From a virus, in the IMG/VR virus record IMGVR_UViG_3300011116_000702, positions 1 to 20,177 of that record: a DNA stretch of 20,177 nt; one strand, written 5' to 3'. A model generated the notes under the pieces. That model ran no database searches and was not told where the DNA came from. It saw nothing but the letters and a program-made list of their open reading frames with translations. Within the stretch, counting starts at the first letter, position 1, and each line of letters begins with the position of its first letter. This document shows, piece by piece, positions 4,853 through 10,979 of the stretch. Position numbers and translations under genes: made by a program.

Positions 4853-5223
4853 GGTACAATTAGTTTCTTCTCAGGCACTAGCAGCCCCGACTTTTTGGCA
4901 GCAGCGCGCTTCTCGGCGCGGTTTGCAGGGGTCGGCCCCGCGGGAGCGGAAGTTTGTGTTGGGCTGAGATTGCCGTCCTGCTCAGGTTGTTCCTGATAAT
5001 CCTCAGAGAAGATTGCGTTAGCCTGAATGAGGTCCACATACTGGTGGAACAAGTCAATGAACACACCAACCTGTGTGAGCAGATTCAGTGTGACATCACG
5101 TGCATCAGTTAGAAGTTTAACATCCTCTTCTGAGTGAGCGTCAATCCATTCCTTGTTCTGTACTGTCAAGTCCAAGTTCTTGTAAATCTCCGTCACTTCG
5201 TGTATCTGCATTTTTCTGCTCAT
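4849..5223 (-). CDS. Protein of unknown function with helical core and basic disordered tail
   Basis: A 124-residue protein. ATG 5223 is chosen because GGAGGAAG lies just upstream; an open frame extends further but lacks a comparable site. Residues about 5-80 look helical and acidic (DAHSEEDVKLLTDARDV, then TQVGVFIDLFHQYVDL). The tail is Pro/Thr/Ala-rich, then basic (ANRAEKRAAAKKSG), suggesting a flexible linker and a nucleic-acid-binding or tethering end. Its first 83 bases overlap the 3' end of the sigma-like gene in another frame. Its stop is coupled to the next microgene. The position beside the sigma-like factor suggests an associated regulator, which is inference only. Confidence 0.72.
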   Translation of the reverse strand: MSRKMQIHEVTEIYKNLDLTVQNKEWIDAHSEEDVKLLTDARDVTLNLLTQVGVFIDLFHQYVDLIQANAIFSEDYQEQPEQDGNLSPTQTSAPAGPTPANRAEKRAAAKKSGLLVPEKKLIVP

Positions 5224-5854
5224 TAAGTTCTTCCTCCGTGTAGTCGCGTTCCTTGCGTGGACGTGTGCCACCCAGGAAATTTAATAGATTGTTAACCGCT
5301 CTGTTCACACGCATACGAGATGCATCTTCACTGATGTCTAGTTCCTTAGCAAGAGTTACATTGTCACAACCATCACCAAAGCGTAGATAAACAATTGTTA
5401 GTTGCTCTTGAGTTAAGCGATTCAATGCTTTGTCAATATCTGCCATCATAGCAAACCAATTGCCACCCTCTGATGCAACCTTCTTAGCCTTAGTAAAACC
5501 TAGTTCAGTCATAGCAGGTGCGTTAAGGTCTCTACGTAACACAGCAGGCAGCAACAACTCTACAACCTCACGGTCATAGTAATAGTTATCCTCTACCTTG
5601 TAACCAACAGCACGAGCCTTCTCACGCTGACAGTAATCCTTAGCAGCATTACGCAACGACCTAGCAATCAACTTATCAGACTCTTTGCCATCCTTGATGT
5701 TCCACGTAGTAACCTTATTAGGATGAGTTAAGAACCAAATCCATAGTTCCTGACGTATGTCATCTGCATCGCACATGTGAAACTTACGTGAGTATTCATA
5801 GGCAATAGCACCGACCATGCCTTCATACTGTAATGGGTCAATTGGAGTTACCAC
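5141..5854 (-). CDS. Phage RNA polymerase sigma-like factor
   Basis: A 237-residue protein with the layout of a two-domain sigma factor. Residues about 10-85 resemble region 2, including DADDIRQELWIWFL (29-42) and a basic RSLRNAAKDYCQREKARAV stretch. Residues 145-195 resemble region 4, with LTQEQLTIVYLRFGDG followed by a helix-turn-helix (VTLAKELDISEDASRMRVNRAVNNLL). Such proteins direct RNA polymerase to particular promoters, possibly the phage late genes. The start is GTG 5854, overlapping the preceding stop by seven bases, with no strong Shine-Dalgarno. The acidic C-terminal tail after residue 200 is coded in the overlap with the next gene. A general DNA-binding sigma-like regulator remains possible. 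Confidence 0.75.
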   Translation of the reverse strand: MVTPIDPLQYEGMVGAIAYEYSRKFHMCDADDIRQELWIWFLTHPNKVTTWNIKDGKESDKLIARSLRNAAKDYCQREKARAVGYKVEDNYYYDREVVELLLPAVLRRDLNAPAMTELGFTKAKKVASEGGNWFAMMADIDKALNRLTQEQLTIVYLRFGDGCDNVTLAKELDISEDASRMRVNRAVNNLLNFLGGTRPRKERDYTEEELNEQKNADTRSDGDLQELGLDSTEQGMD

Positions 5855-6588
5855 TTGAATGTTTTACCATCCACCGTGAATGACTGATTGATGATTGGTA
5901 CTAACTGTGGTGTCACATTGTTACCATCAACATGCAAGATACCAAAGCCTTGCTGCCATGTGAATAGCCCTGCCTTGATGTACTTAGCATTACGATAATC
6001 CATTAGGTTGCCCAGTTCCATGCCCCAGATAGTCTTAGGCTTACCACCACGGTATGTCTGAGTCTGATGTGTCAGACCCATGCGGTGCGTGTGACCACAC
6101 ACTACGCTCATACCTGAACGCTTGGCTAAGCCCAATGCAGTGGCTCCTGCGGTAGGTTGTACGTTACCTTCATCACCGTGCATCAGCAACCATCCTGGTG
6201 CTAACTGATAAGGGTCAGCATGATACTTAATCTCAAGTTCACTTAGACCAAGAAAGTTCTCTAGTTGCAACTCTGGTAGACCAAGTAATCCTGGTGCACG
6301 CATAGCAACTGTGTTAAATAAGCGGTCAGTGTGGTTACTGCGCACCATGTGCTCAACAGTTAAGTCATACAGAACTTGCCGTGTTAAATCACGGTCACGA
6401 CCAATAGAGCGTTCAAACTCTAACTCTGTACCCTTACTCCACTTACTGATTGTCTGCATATCCATTTCGTCTCCACAAGAGACGACTGTCTCAGGTTGAT
6501 ACCATTGGATAAACTTAGCAACTGCTTTAGTGGCTTCTACATCGTGGTACGGGACCTGCAAGTCGGAGATGCAAACGATATTTTTCAT
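5848..6588 (-). CDS. Calcineurin-like metallophosphoesterase
   Basis: A 246-residue enzyme with the family motifs in order: ISDLQVPYHD (7-16; Asp9, with Gln in place of the usual His two residues later), CGDE (38-41), SNHTDR (84-89; equivalent of GNHE), MHGDE (136-140) and GHTH (165-168). Together these bind two metal ions and hydrolyse phosphomonoesters or phosphodiesters. Phage members may process nucleotides, RNA ends or DNA, but the substrate is not evident. It lies between an HNH nuclease and the sigma-like factor, joined by ATGA and short overlaps. The length fits a single catalytic domain. Confidence 0.88.
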   Translation of the reverse strand: MKNIVCISDLQVPYHDVEATKAVAKFIQWYQPETVVSCGDEMDMQTISKWSKGTELEFERSIGRDRDLTRQVLYDLTVEHMVRSNHTDRLFNTVAMRAPGLLGLPELQLENFLGLSELEIKYHADPYQLAPGWLLMHGDEGNVQPTAGATALGLAKRSGMSVVCGHTHRMGLTHQTQTYRGGKPKTIWGMELGNLMDYRNAKYIKAGLFTWQQGFGILHVDGNNVTPQLVPIINQSFTVDGKTFKW

Positions 6589-6893
6589 TTCTTTTTGGCT
6601 GCTTTCTTTACAGTCTTCTTCACGGCACGTCGCTTGTTTTCCTTTGCTACGTTCTTGGAGTGTGACATGGCTTGCAAGTTACCCTGTCCGTCTCGTCCTG
6701 CACGTCCACCGTTGTCTTTATGGTCGACGTCTGTTGAACGGGATAAGGTTTTGCCTGTGGCTTTTTCGTAATCAATTCTAGCCTTATTGCTAGAAGTCGT
6801 AACCACTGTGCCATCTTTCTTCTTTCTCTTAAAGACGTAGATAGGACGTCCACCATTTTGCTTACTGCCTTTGTAAGGTCCAAAGATTTTCAT
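6585..6893 (-). CDS. Small HNH endonuclease
   Basis: A 102-residue protein with an HNH core: Asp57-His58 (VDHKDN), Asn72-Leu73 (GNLQ) and His78-x2-Asn81 (HSKN), followed by a Lys/Arg-rich tail to the end. This metal-dependent fold cuts or nicks DNA. The N-terminal part (KIFGPYKGS to about residue 50) resembles the short strand-rich arm found before many phage HNH domains. The gene is joined to both neighbours by ATGA overlaps, so it looks like a resident operon gene rather than a recent free-standing homing insertion, though homing cannot be excluded. Confidence 0.75.
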   Translation of the reverse strand: MKIFGPYKGSKQNGGRPIYVFKRKKKDGTVVTTSSNKARIDYEKATGKTLSRSTDVDHKDNGGRAGRDGQGNLQAMSHSKNVAKENKRRAVKKTVKKAAKKK

Positions 6894-7087
6894 ATGCTTA
6901 CTTCCTCAAGTTCTGTGACCTCTACCTCTGGACCCATCAGAAACTTATCAAAAATGCCAGTAATATAACCTTCTGGATTCTCTTCAATCAAATCTAATGT
7001 ACCCTGAACAGCGGTCTCTTCATCAGTAGCATCTACAATAATTGTATAACGCTGCTTAGTAATAACCCGTACTTTATATTTACTCAT
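6890..7087 (-). CDS. Small alpha/beta protein of unknown function (65 aa)
   Basis: Starts MSKYKVRVITKQRYTIIVDA, two beta strands, then a helix with acidic character (TDEETAVQGTLDLIEENPEG) and another strand region, ending VEVTELEEVSI. The pattern (strand-strand-helix with an Ala-rich helix start) resembles small phage proteins that occur next to replication genes. No named family is claimed. It overlaps the upstream gene by eight bases and the HNH gene by an ATGA. Confidence 0.7.
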   Translation of the reverse strand: MSKYKVRVITKQRYTIIVDATDEETAVQGTLDLIEENPEGYITGIFDKFLMGPEVEVTELEEVSI

Positions 7088-7406
7088 TTGGCCATTTTCC
7101 TCTCAGCACCATCATTCCGATGATTGCATAGTTTGCTAAATCCTTGAATGAGTCTTCAAGGGATTCATGTTCTGCTTCTGCACCACTATCAACTAAGTGA
7201 TTGATACGAGCAATCTTGTCCCACATACGCACACGCAACCCATTAACAGGTCCACCAGGAGACTTGGCAATATTAAGTGGGCCGTAGTCTTTATGCTTGC
7301 TAAGTAACAGCATGTATAGTTCATCAACAATCTCATACACATCAAGGTCAAACTGGTCTACTGCTTGTTCTTTCCATACCAGTTCTTTGAGTTCTGCTCT
7401 ATCCAT
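7080..7406 (-). CDS. Nucleotide modification associated domain 1 (DUF1599)-like protein
   Basis: A 108-residue protein. KHKDYGPLN (38-45), then GLRVRMWDKIARINHLVD (56-73), ESLEDSFKDLANYAIIGMMVL (81-101) match the Nmad1/DUF1599 pattern of an all-helical fold related to nucleotide-pyrophosphatase-type proteins, with conserved Asp63, Lys64, Glu84/Asp85 and Asp89. The family is associated with DNA-base modification or nucleotide-pool control in phages, but its activity is not established here. It is overlapped by eight bases at each end. Neighbouring primase and nuclease genes fit a role in DNA metabolism. Confidence 0.78.
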   Translation of the reverse strand: MDRAELKELVWKEQAVDQFDLDVYEIVDELYMLLLSKHKDYGPLNIAKSPGGPVNGLRVRMWDKIARINHLVDSGAEAEHESLEDSFKDLANYAIIGMMVLRGKWPNE

Positions 7407-7743
7407 TATCTTTTAGCAACCTTTCTAGGCCTTCCATTACTTCACTCATCTCCGATTGTACTACACTTTCTTCAATAAAGTCTTCTAATTCATCCCCTGA
7501 TGCATTGATAAGCAATAGTGTTGCTGACTGCACATGGTCATACATAGCATCTAAATCACCCACATTAGTTAGGTCATTGAGTATTGCTAGGAACTGGAAT
7601 AGGTCGAATGTGTATCGCTTGTTAAGGCGTACAGCCCATTCATACTCAACACCACAGTGCTCCATGAACTCAAACAAGTCACAAGTAACGAAGTCGCACT
7701 TTTCTTCTGAACACTCGAAGTGTCCGTCAACTGGAATTAACAC
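7399..7743 (-). CDS. Zinc-finger-like protein of unknown function (114 aa)
   Basis: Starts with GTG 7743, overlapping the TOPRIM stop by one base (TAGTG). Residues 8-30 hold His8, Cys11, Cys16, Cys21, His29 and Cys30, a C2H2-like site (C-x4-C then a helix with HC). The rest is acidic and helical (residues 45-114), including ALLL-type and EEVSE-type segments. The N-terminal finger could contact DNA or a partner; the remainder could dimerise. No specific family was recognised. Its place between the primase and the Nmad1-like protein suggests a replication-linked accessory role. Confidence 0.7.
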   Translation of the reverse strand: MLIPVDGHFECSEEKCDFVTCDLFEFMEHCGVEYEWAVRLNKRYTFDLFQFLAILNDLTNVGDLDAMYDHVQSATLLLINASGDELEDFIEESVVQSEMSEVMEGLERLLKDNG

Positions 7744-8366
7744 TATTGTACGCTCTCAATCTTATAACTAAAGTAATCTGCACCATGCAGACGATACATA
7801 GAATTCACATCTTCACCCTCAGGCATAGTCACTACCACAAGATTACCCAATTCACGAGAAAGAGACTTGCCAAAATCAGCGCCAGCATTATCCCCATCAG
7901 CAAAGAGGAATACCTTGTCAAAGTCTTGGAGAAGTCGCGTGTAGTGCTTCTTCCAGTTGTTGACTCCTGGGACTCCCACCGCAGGTATCCCGCAAACAGT
8001 ATCGAGTGTGACCGTGTCAATTTCACCCTCGCAGATAGATATAAATGAGGTCGCTCTAAAGAACGCACTAACGTTGTAGAGATGCGTTGTCGCACCCGCC
8101 ATTCCCATGTATTTCGGTTCGGATAAGTCCATTGAACGGAATCTAATGTCAACCACCCCCGAACGTGTAATATACGGAATCGCCAACCGATTGATATAGG
8201 CCTCATGCCCCGTTAACGGTTCTGAGACGACGCCCAAGCGAACGGCTGTCGCTTGCTCCATAGTTATTCCTCGACCTGCTAGATATTCCTCTGCCTCGTG
8301 TAGTGCGCTGTGGTAGTGCTTGGCCGCACGAGTTAAGGATTCCCTCTGCGATGATGATTGCTTCAC
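7743..8366 (-). CDS. DnaG-like primase, TOPRIM domain part
   Basis: A 207-residue protein with the TOPRIM acidic motifs ICEGEID (111-117; Glu113) and FADGDNAGADF (155-165; Asp157 and Asp159), plus a preceding primase-like segment (EYLAGRG at 27-33, RLAIPYIT at 60-67). TOPRIM binds metal and performs RNA primer synthesis. The start is GTG 8366 with AGGGG/AGG upstream, 164 bases inside the 3' end of the CHC2 gene in a different frame. The zinc part is on the separate upstream ORF, so the primase is split. The first 12 residues are weakly supported, and expression by +1 frameshift from the zinc ORF is a possible alternative to internal initiation. Confidence 0.82.
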   Translation of the reverse strand: MKQSSSQRESLTRAAKHYHSALHEAEEYLAGRGITMEQATAVRLGVVSEPLTGHEAYINRLAIPYITRSGVVDIRFRSMDLSEPKYMGMAGATTHLYNVSAFFRATSFISICEGEIDTVTLDTVCGIPAVGVPGVNNWKKHYTRLLQDFDKVFLFADGDNAGADFGKSLSRELGNLVVVTMPEGEDVNSMYRLHGADYFSYKIESVQ

Positions 8367-8583
8367 GGAAACCTATCCCCTCTTTCTGCATAATGATGTT
8401 ATAGCCACTGCCTTTGTACTGGCATCCATGGCACTTAAAAATATTCTGTTCTAAGTTCACTGCTGCTGATGCGTGTGAATCGTTGTGAAACGGACACTTC
8501 ATCTTTGCCCAACCATTTCTGGTCGGTACTGTAGCACCATAGTGCTCTAGTATTGCAGTGATATTCGGGTTGTCATCATTCAC
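8203..8583 (-). CDS. DnaG-like primase, CHC2 zinc-finger part
   Basis: A 126-residue ORF from GTG 8583, chosen because it overlaps the resolvase stop as GTGA and has AAGAAAGG upstream; an upstream ATG at 8616 has no Shine-Dalgarno. Cys30-x2-His33 and Cys51-x2-Cys54 form the CHC2 primase zinc finger, which binds the DNA template. The fold core ends near residue 82 (EAIIIAEGIL). The remaining 44 residues overlap the TOPRIM gene and look like out-of-frame sequence (Arg/Ser-rich), so the functional protein may end near the overlap or be fused to the TOPRIM part by a +1 shift. Confidence 0.82.
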   Translation of the reverse strand: MNDDNPNITAILEHYGATVPTRNGWAKMKCPFHNDSHASAAVNLEQNIFKCHGCQYKGSGYNIIMQKEGIGFREAIIIAEGILNSCGQALPQRTTRGRGISSRSRNNYGASDSRSLGRRLRTVNGA

Positions 8584-8921
8584 TTCTCTAAAGCCTTTCT
8601 TAAGAGTTCGACCCATACTTGTACAGGCATAGTTGCGTACCAGTCTACAGGATTCCCCTTGCCCTTCCACTTGTGCACAACTACGCCCGTCCAAGCATTG
8701 TCATTAGTCATCTCGACTATTAACTCTTCTGTCCACCCTGCTAAGTCCATCTTAGCGTGGTTTTTTATCTCTATAGTAACACCAGGTATGCCTGAGATGT
8801 CACCTTTATCAAGGGTCGCACCTGCTAAACGCCTGTCTACATACGGAAACCATTGCTTGAGGTATTTTACTACATCTCGCTCTGCTCCTGCACCTTTAGC
8901 CTTTGCTGCGCGACCACCCAT
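8580..8921 (-). CDS. Holliday junction resolvase-like endonuclease
   Basis: A 113-residue PD-(D/E)XK-type nuclease. Glu14 (GAERDVV), Asp41 (GDISG) and Glu51-x-Lys53 (IEIKN) are arranged as in archaeal Hjc-type resolvases, with RRLAGA (30-35) and a C-terminal helix. These enzymes cleave branched DNA made during replication and recombination. ATG 8921 follows the preceding stop by two bases, with a weak CTAGG Shine-Dalgarno. Its stop is coupled to the primase start by GTGA. A restriction-type or mismatch nuclease of the same superfamily is the alternative. Confidence 0.8.
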   Translation of the reverse strand: MGGRAAKAKGAGAERDVVKYLKQWFPYVDRRLAGATLDKGDISGIPGVTIEIKNHAKMDLAGWTEELIVEMTNDNAWTGVVVHKWKGKGNPVDWYATMPVQVWVELLRKALEK

Positions 8922-8923
8922 AC

Positions 8924-9355
8924 CTAGTACCAGCCGTGACGGTTATGAAAGGCTAATGCCTTTGATGGACTTCCGTAACGGTGTTTTATATACTTGAGGC
9001 CTAAGTCAATTTGCTTAAGCATCGGGGTATTCTCTGGCATTTCTAACATTTGAGGAATGCCATAAGCGGTTGAGTCTGGATTGTCTGCTGTGTAATCCCA
9101 GCGAGACTCTTTGTTCCATAGTATGGACAATGCTTTCCATTCTCTAGTGCTGTTGTATTGCTCTAGGACTTTACCCTTTGCAATCCATTTTGCCATTTTC
9201 TTCATCTCAGATACTGAGATTACGCCAAAGATTGGTTTAGCGCAGTTCTCTCTGATTGCTATCTGTCTTTCCAAAAACATCGCACCCACAGCGTGAGGCA
9301 AAGTTCCCACAAAGACTACAGCAGCCATAATCCAAGCGTATGTTGTTAGTTTCAT
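8924..9355 (-). CDS. Lytic transglycosylase-like muramidase with signal peptide or anchor
   Basis: A 143-residue protein. Residues 5-25 form a hydrophobic signal peptide or anchor. The catalytic part holds ALSILWNKESRWDYTADNPDSTA (positions 75-97) followed by YGIPQML (98-104), the lysozyme-like pattern of SLT lytic transglycosylases with Glu83 as the predicted catalytic acid. IDLGLKYIKHRYGSPSKAL (116-134) and the C-terminal HNRHGWY complete the fold. It would cleave peptidoglycan glycan strands outside the membrane. GAGGAG precedes ATG 9355. It is unusual for such a gene to sit among replication genes; a tail-associated or superinfection role is possible. Confidence 0.75.
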   Translation of the reverse strand: MKLTTYAWIMAAVVFVGTLPHAVGAMFLERQIAIRENCAKPIFGVISVSEMKKMAKWIAKGKVLEQYNSTREWKALSILWNKESRWDYTADNPDSTAYGIPQMLEMPENTPMLKQIDLGLKYIKHRYGSPSKALAFHNRHGWY

Positions 9356-9357
9356 TC

Positions 9358-9561
9358 TTACTCCTCAATTGGCGCGGTTGCCTGTGTTCCACAGTCAGCA
9401 CACTCCATATCTCTGAAATACATCCCAATAGTACCATCCTCTTGGAAGGATACCTTGAGATTCCAAATGTAACATCCACAGATACATACCGTGGTTGGCT
9501 CACCACGGATATCCATCGCCCTTGTATAATCTGGTTTTAATTGATTTATATCTTTAGTCAT
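9358..9561 (-). CDS. Zinc-ribbon protein (67 aa)
   Basis: ATG 9561 is chosen because GGGAAG lies six bases upstream; upstream in-frame ATGs would sit on the Shine-Dalgarno or in the previous gene. Cys26-x-Cys28, the adjacent Cys30 and Cys55-x2-Cys58 form a zinc-ribbon core with beta strands between (YIWNLKVSF, TIGMYFRDM). The start overlaps the preceding 30-residue gene stop by eight bases, and the stop lies two bases before the next ATG. The function is unknown, most likely nucleic-acid or protein binding. Confidence 0.7.
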   Translation of the reverse strand: MTKDINQLKPDYTRAMDIRGEPTTVCICGCYIWNLKVSFQEDGTIGMYFRDMECADCGTQATAPIEE

Positions 9562-9646
9562 CGTCATCTTCCCACTCATCAGGGTCTACGTTAGGAAACG
9601 GATTTCCCCAGTCAGGAGCAGGTACGATTGGGTCGATGAAACTCAT
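9554..9646 (-). CDS. Acidic microprotein (30 aa)
   Basis: A 30-residue ORF (starts MSFIDPIVPAP, ends EWEDDDD) whose ATG overlaps the helicase stop as ATGA (9646-9643) and whose stop overlaps the next start by eight bases. It is Pro/Asp-rich and probably unstructured, with a conserved-looking FPNVDPDEW segment. The double overlap and clean reading frame support a real microgene. An acidic C-terminal tail of this type can be a protein-docking peptide, as in SSB-like tails, but that is only an analogy. Confidence 0.55.
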   Translation of the reverse strand: MSFIDPIVPAPDWGNPFPNVDPDEWEDDDD

Positions 9647-10434
9647 TTTAACCTCTCAGCGATGTCAGAAACATCCATGTATTCAGGGTTAAAGTTCAAC
9701 CAAAAGGCAGTATTGCCTGATGGGTCTGCCTTACCATAACGGTTCTTTACTGGTGCTACTGCGATAAACCCAGGAGCATCAGAGCCAACTGTACAGATAA
9801 GTGCAGGTAACTGTGCAACCATGCCCTGCAAAGAGGAACGTGGTTGACACGGTGTACCTACGTAGGACTCCTTCGTGTGATGAAGTACTACAACAGCAGC
9901 GTTAGTATCTCTTGCGAGGTACTTGAGTTCTTTCAGAGTAGAGCGCATATTTGCAAACTCTTCTCCGCCATCGTTAGCGATATCCATAAGGTTATCAATA
10001 ACGATAAGAGTAGGTGAACATCCCCATAGTTCTTCAAACGCAGCCACCTCTTGGTCTAAATCATCTAGGGTAGGACTAGAATCAAAAGACCAAAAGATGT
10101 GCTGCGCATGTTCATTAATTACTTTACGAGAAGTAGCAACCTCAGTCTCAAGTAGAATTTCTACATCAGATTGAGTCTTGCCAGTTATCATAGAGAGTAA
10201 TCGCATAGCCATAGTATGTGCATTGGTGTCAGCACTAACGTATAGTGTTGGAACCTTTGCTTTCAATGCTAGGGCTAATGCGACAGAAGACTTACCAGCA
10301 CCAGGAGTACCAGCAATCATCGAGATTTCGGCACGCCGAAAAACGACTTTGTTGACTTCAAAGGTGCGAAAGACAGTTGGTAGCGGTTCGCCACCTATGT
10401 CCTTGCTACCTACGGCGCGGGCAAGTGTTCTCAT
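9643..10434 (-). CDS. DnaB/RecA-like replicative ATPase (helicase)
   Basis: A 263-residue RecA-fold ATPase. Walker A GTPGAGKS (42-49), Walker B LIVIDNL (143-149) and VVVLHHTKE (181-189) are in the order of DnaB C-terminal domains and RepA-type hexameric helicases. KNRYGK (230-235) near the C-terminus is a candidate Lys/Arg finger. The classical DnaB N-terminal domain is absent, as in RepA-like minimal helicases. It would unwind DNA in the fork, coupled to the split primase downstream. The start ATG 10434 follows the previous stop closely, with a weak Shine-Dalgarno. A recombinase of RadA type is a less likely reading. Confidence 0.83.
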   Translation of the reverse strand: MRTLARAVGSKDIGGEPLPTVFRTFEVNKVVFRRAEISMIAGTPGAGKSSVALALALKAKVPTLYVSADTNAHTMAMRLLSMITGKTQSDVEILLETEVATSRKVINEHAQHIFWSFDSSPTLDDLDQEVAAFEELWGCSPTLIVIDNLMDIANDGGEEFANMRSTLKELKYLARDTNAAVVVLHHTKESYVGTPCQPRSSLQGMVAQLPALICTVGSDAPGFIAVAPVKNRYGKADPSGNTAFWLNFNPEYMDVSDIAERLK

Positions 10435-10437
10435 CTC

Positions 10438-10866
10438 TTAGAAAGATTCCCATTCTGCATCGTTACGACGGATAAAGACTGGCTGACATTGGTCAGGAGT
10501 ACCCTTTGGAGATGGGCACATATAGCCCTTCCAAGGACCCTTAGCCCCTGAGCCTTGTCGCTTTGTCATTATACCGTGGCTGCAACGCTTGGCTTCTGGT
10601 CCTACTGTATTGCTAGGTGTTTGTGTTGGATGTGCAGTGTGGTCTACTTGTGCATCAGGATATACAGAACGAATGTTCTCTACTGCCTGTGATGCATTCT
10701 GTGGAGCACCTGATAGTGATTGCGCCATAACCTTAAGTAAGTCTTGTGACTCCTCAACGCCTACGGCTTGTTCTAGAGCCTCGCAGAATCCTGCATAGGT
10801 CTCTGACGCTACAACGAATATACGTCCGTCGTAGAGTTTGCTACTGACTTGGAAGTTACCAGTCAT
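10438..10866 (-). CDS. Zinc-motif protein with C-terminal Cys/His ribbon, possible ssDNA-binding factor
   Basis: A 142-residue protein. The N-terminal half (residues 1-70) has strand then helical character without recognised motifs. A Pro/Thr-rich linker (80-90) leads to a C-terminal module with Cys95-x-His97, Cys117 and Cys127 (RCSHGIM ... WKGYMCPSP ... DQCQPVF), a zinc-binding pattern common at the ends of phage DNA-binding proteins. GAGGGG lies eight bases before ATG 10866. Its position just upstream of the helicase fits a single-strand binding or loading role, which is inference from context. Confidence 0.7.
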   Translation of the reverse strand: MTGNFQVSSKLYDGRIFVVASETYAGFCEALEQAVGVEESQDLLKVMAQSLSGAPQNASQAVENIRSVYPDAQVDHTAHPTQTPSNTVGPEAKRCSHGIMTKRQGSGAKGPWKGYMCPSPKGTPDQCQPVFIRRNDAEWESF

Positions 10867-10979
10867 TTGTTTTTCCCCTCTTCATGATGTTCATGTTTGA
10901 ACCCTATGTTTTCCCAATAATCTGCCCAGTCATCAATTGACTTTATCATTGGGACTATGCTACTAACTAACGTGTCCAT
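10863..10979 (-). CDS. Small acidic protein (38 aa)
   Basis: A 38-residue ORF with a probable start at ATG 10979, overlapping the nuclease stop by 17 bases. The in-frame ATG 10949 is an alternative giving 28 residues. Visible features are DDWADYWENIGF followed by a charged KHEHHEEGKNK tail. Its stop overlaps the next ATG as ATGA, which supports translation through here. No Shine-Dalgarno is clear at either start. Function unknown. Confidence 0.5.
   Translation of the reverse strand: MDTLVSSIVPMIKSIDDWADYWENIGFKHEHHEEGKNK

Noticed and set aside
6062-6077. GTCTGATGTGTCAGAC, resembling the 15-bp palindrome family
   Set aside because: Six-base arms are shared, but the centre is four different bases and the length is 16. 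It lies within the metallophosphoesterase gene and is not an exact copy, so it is probably coincidence.
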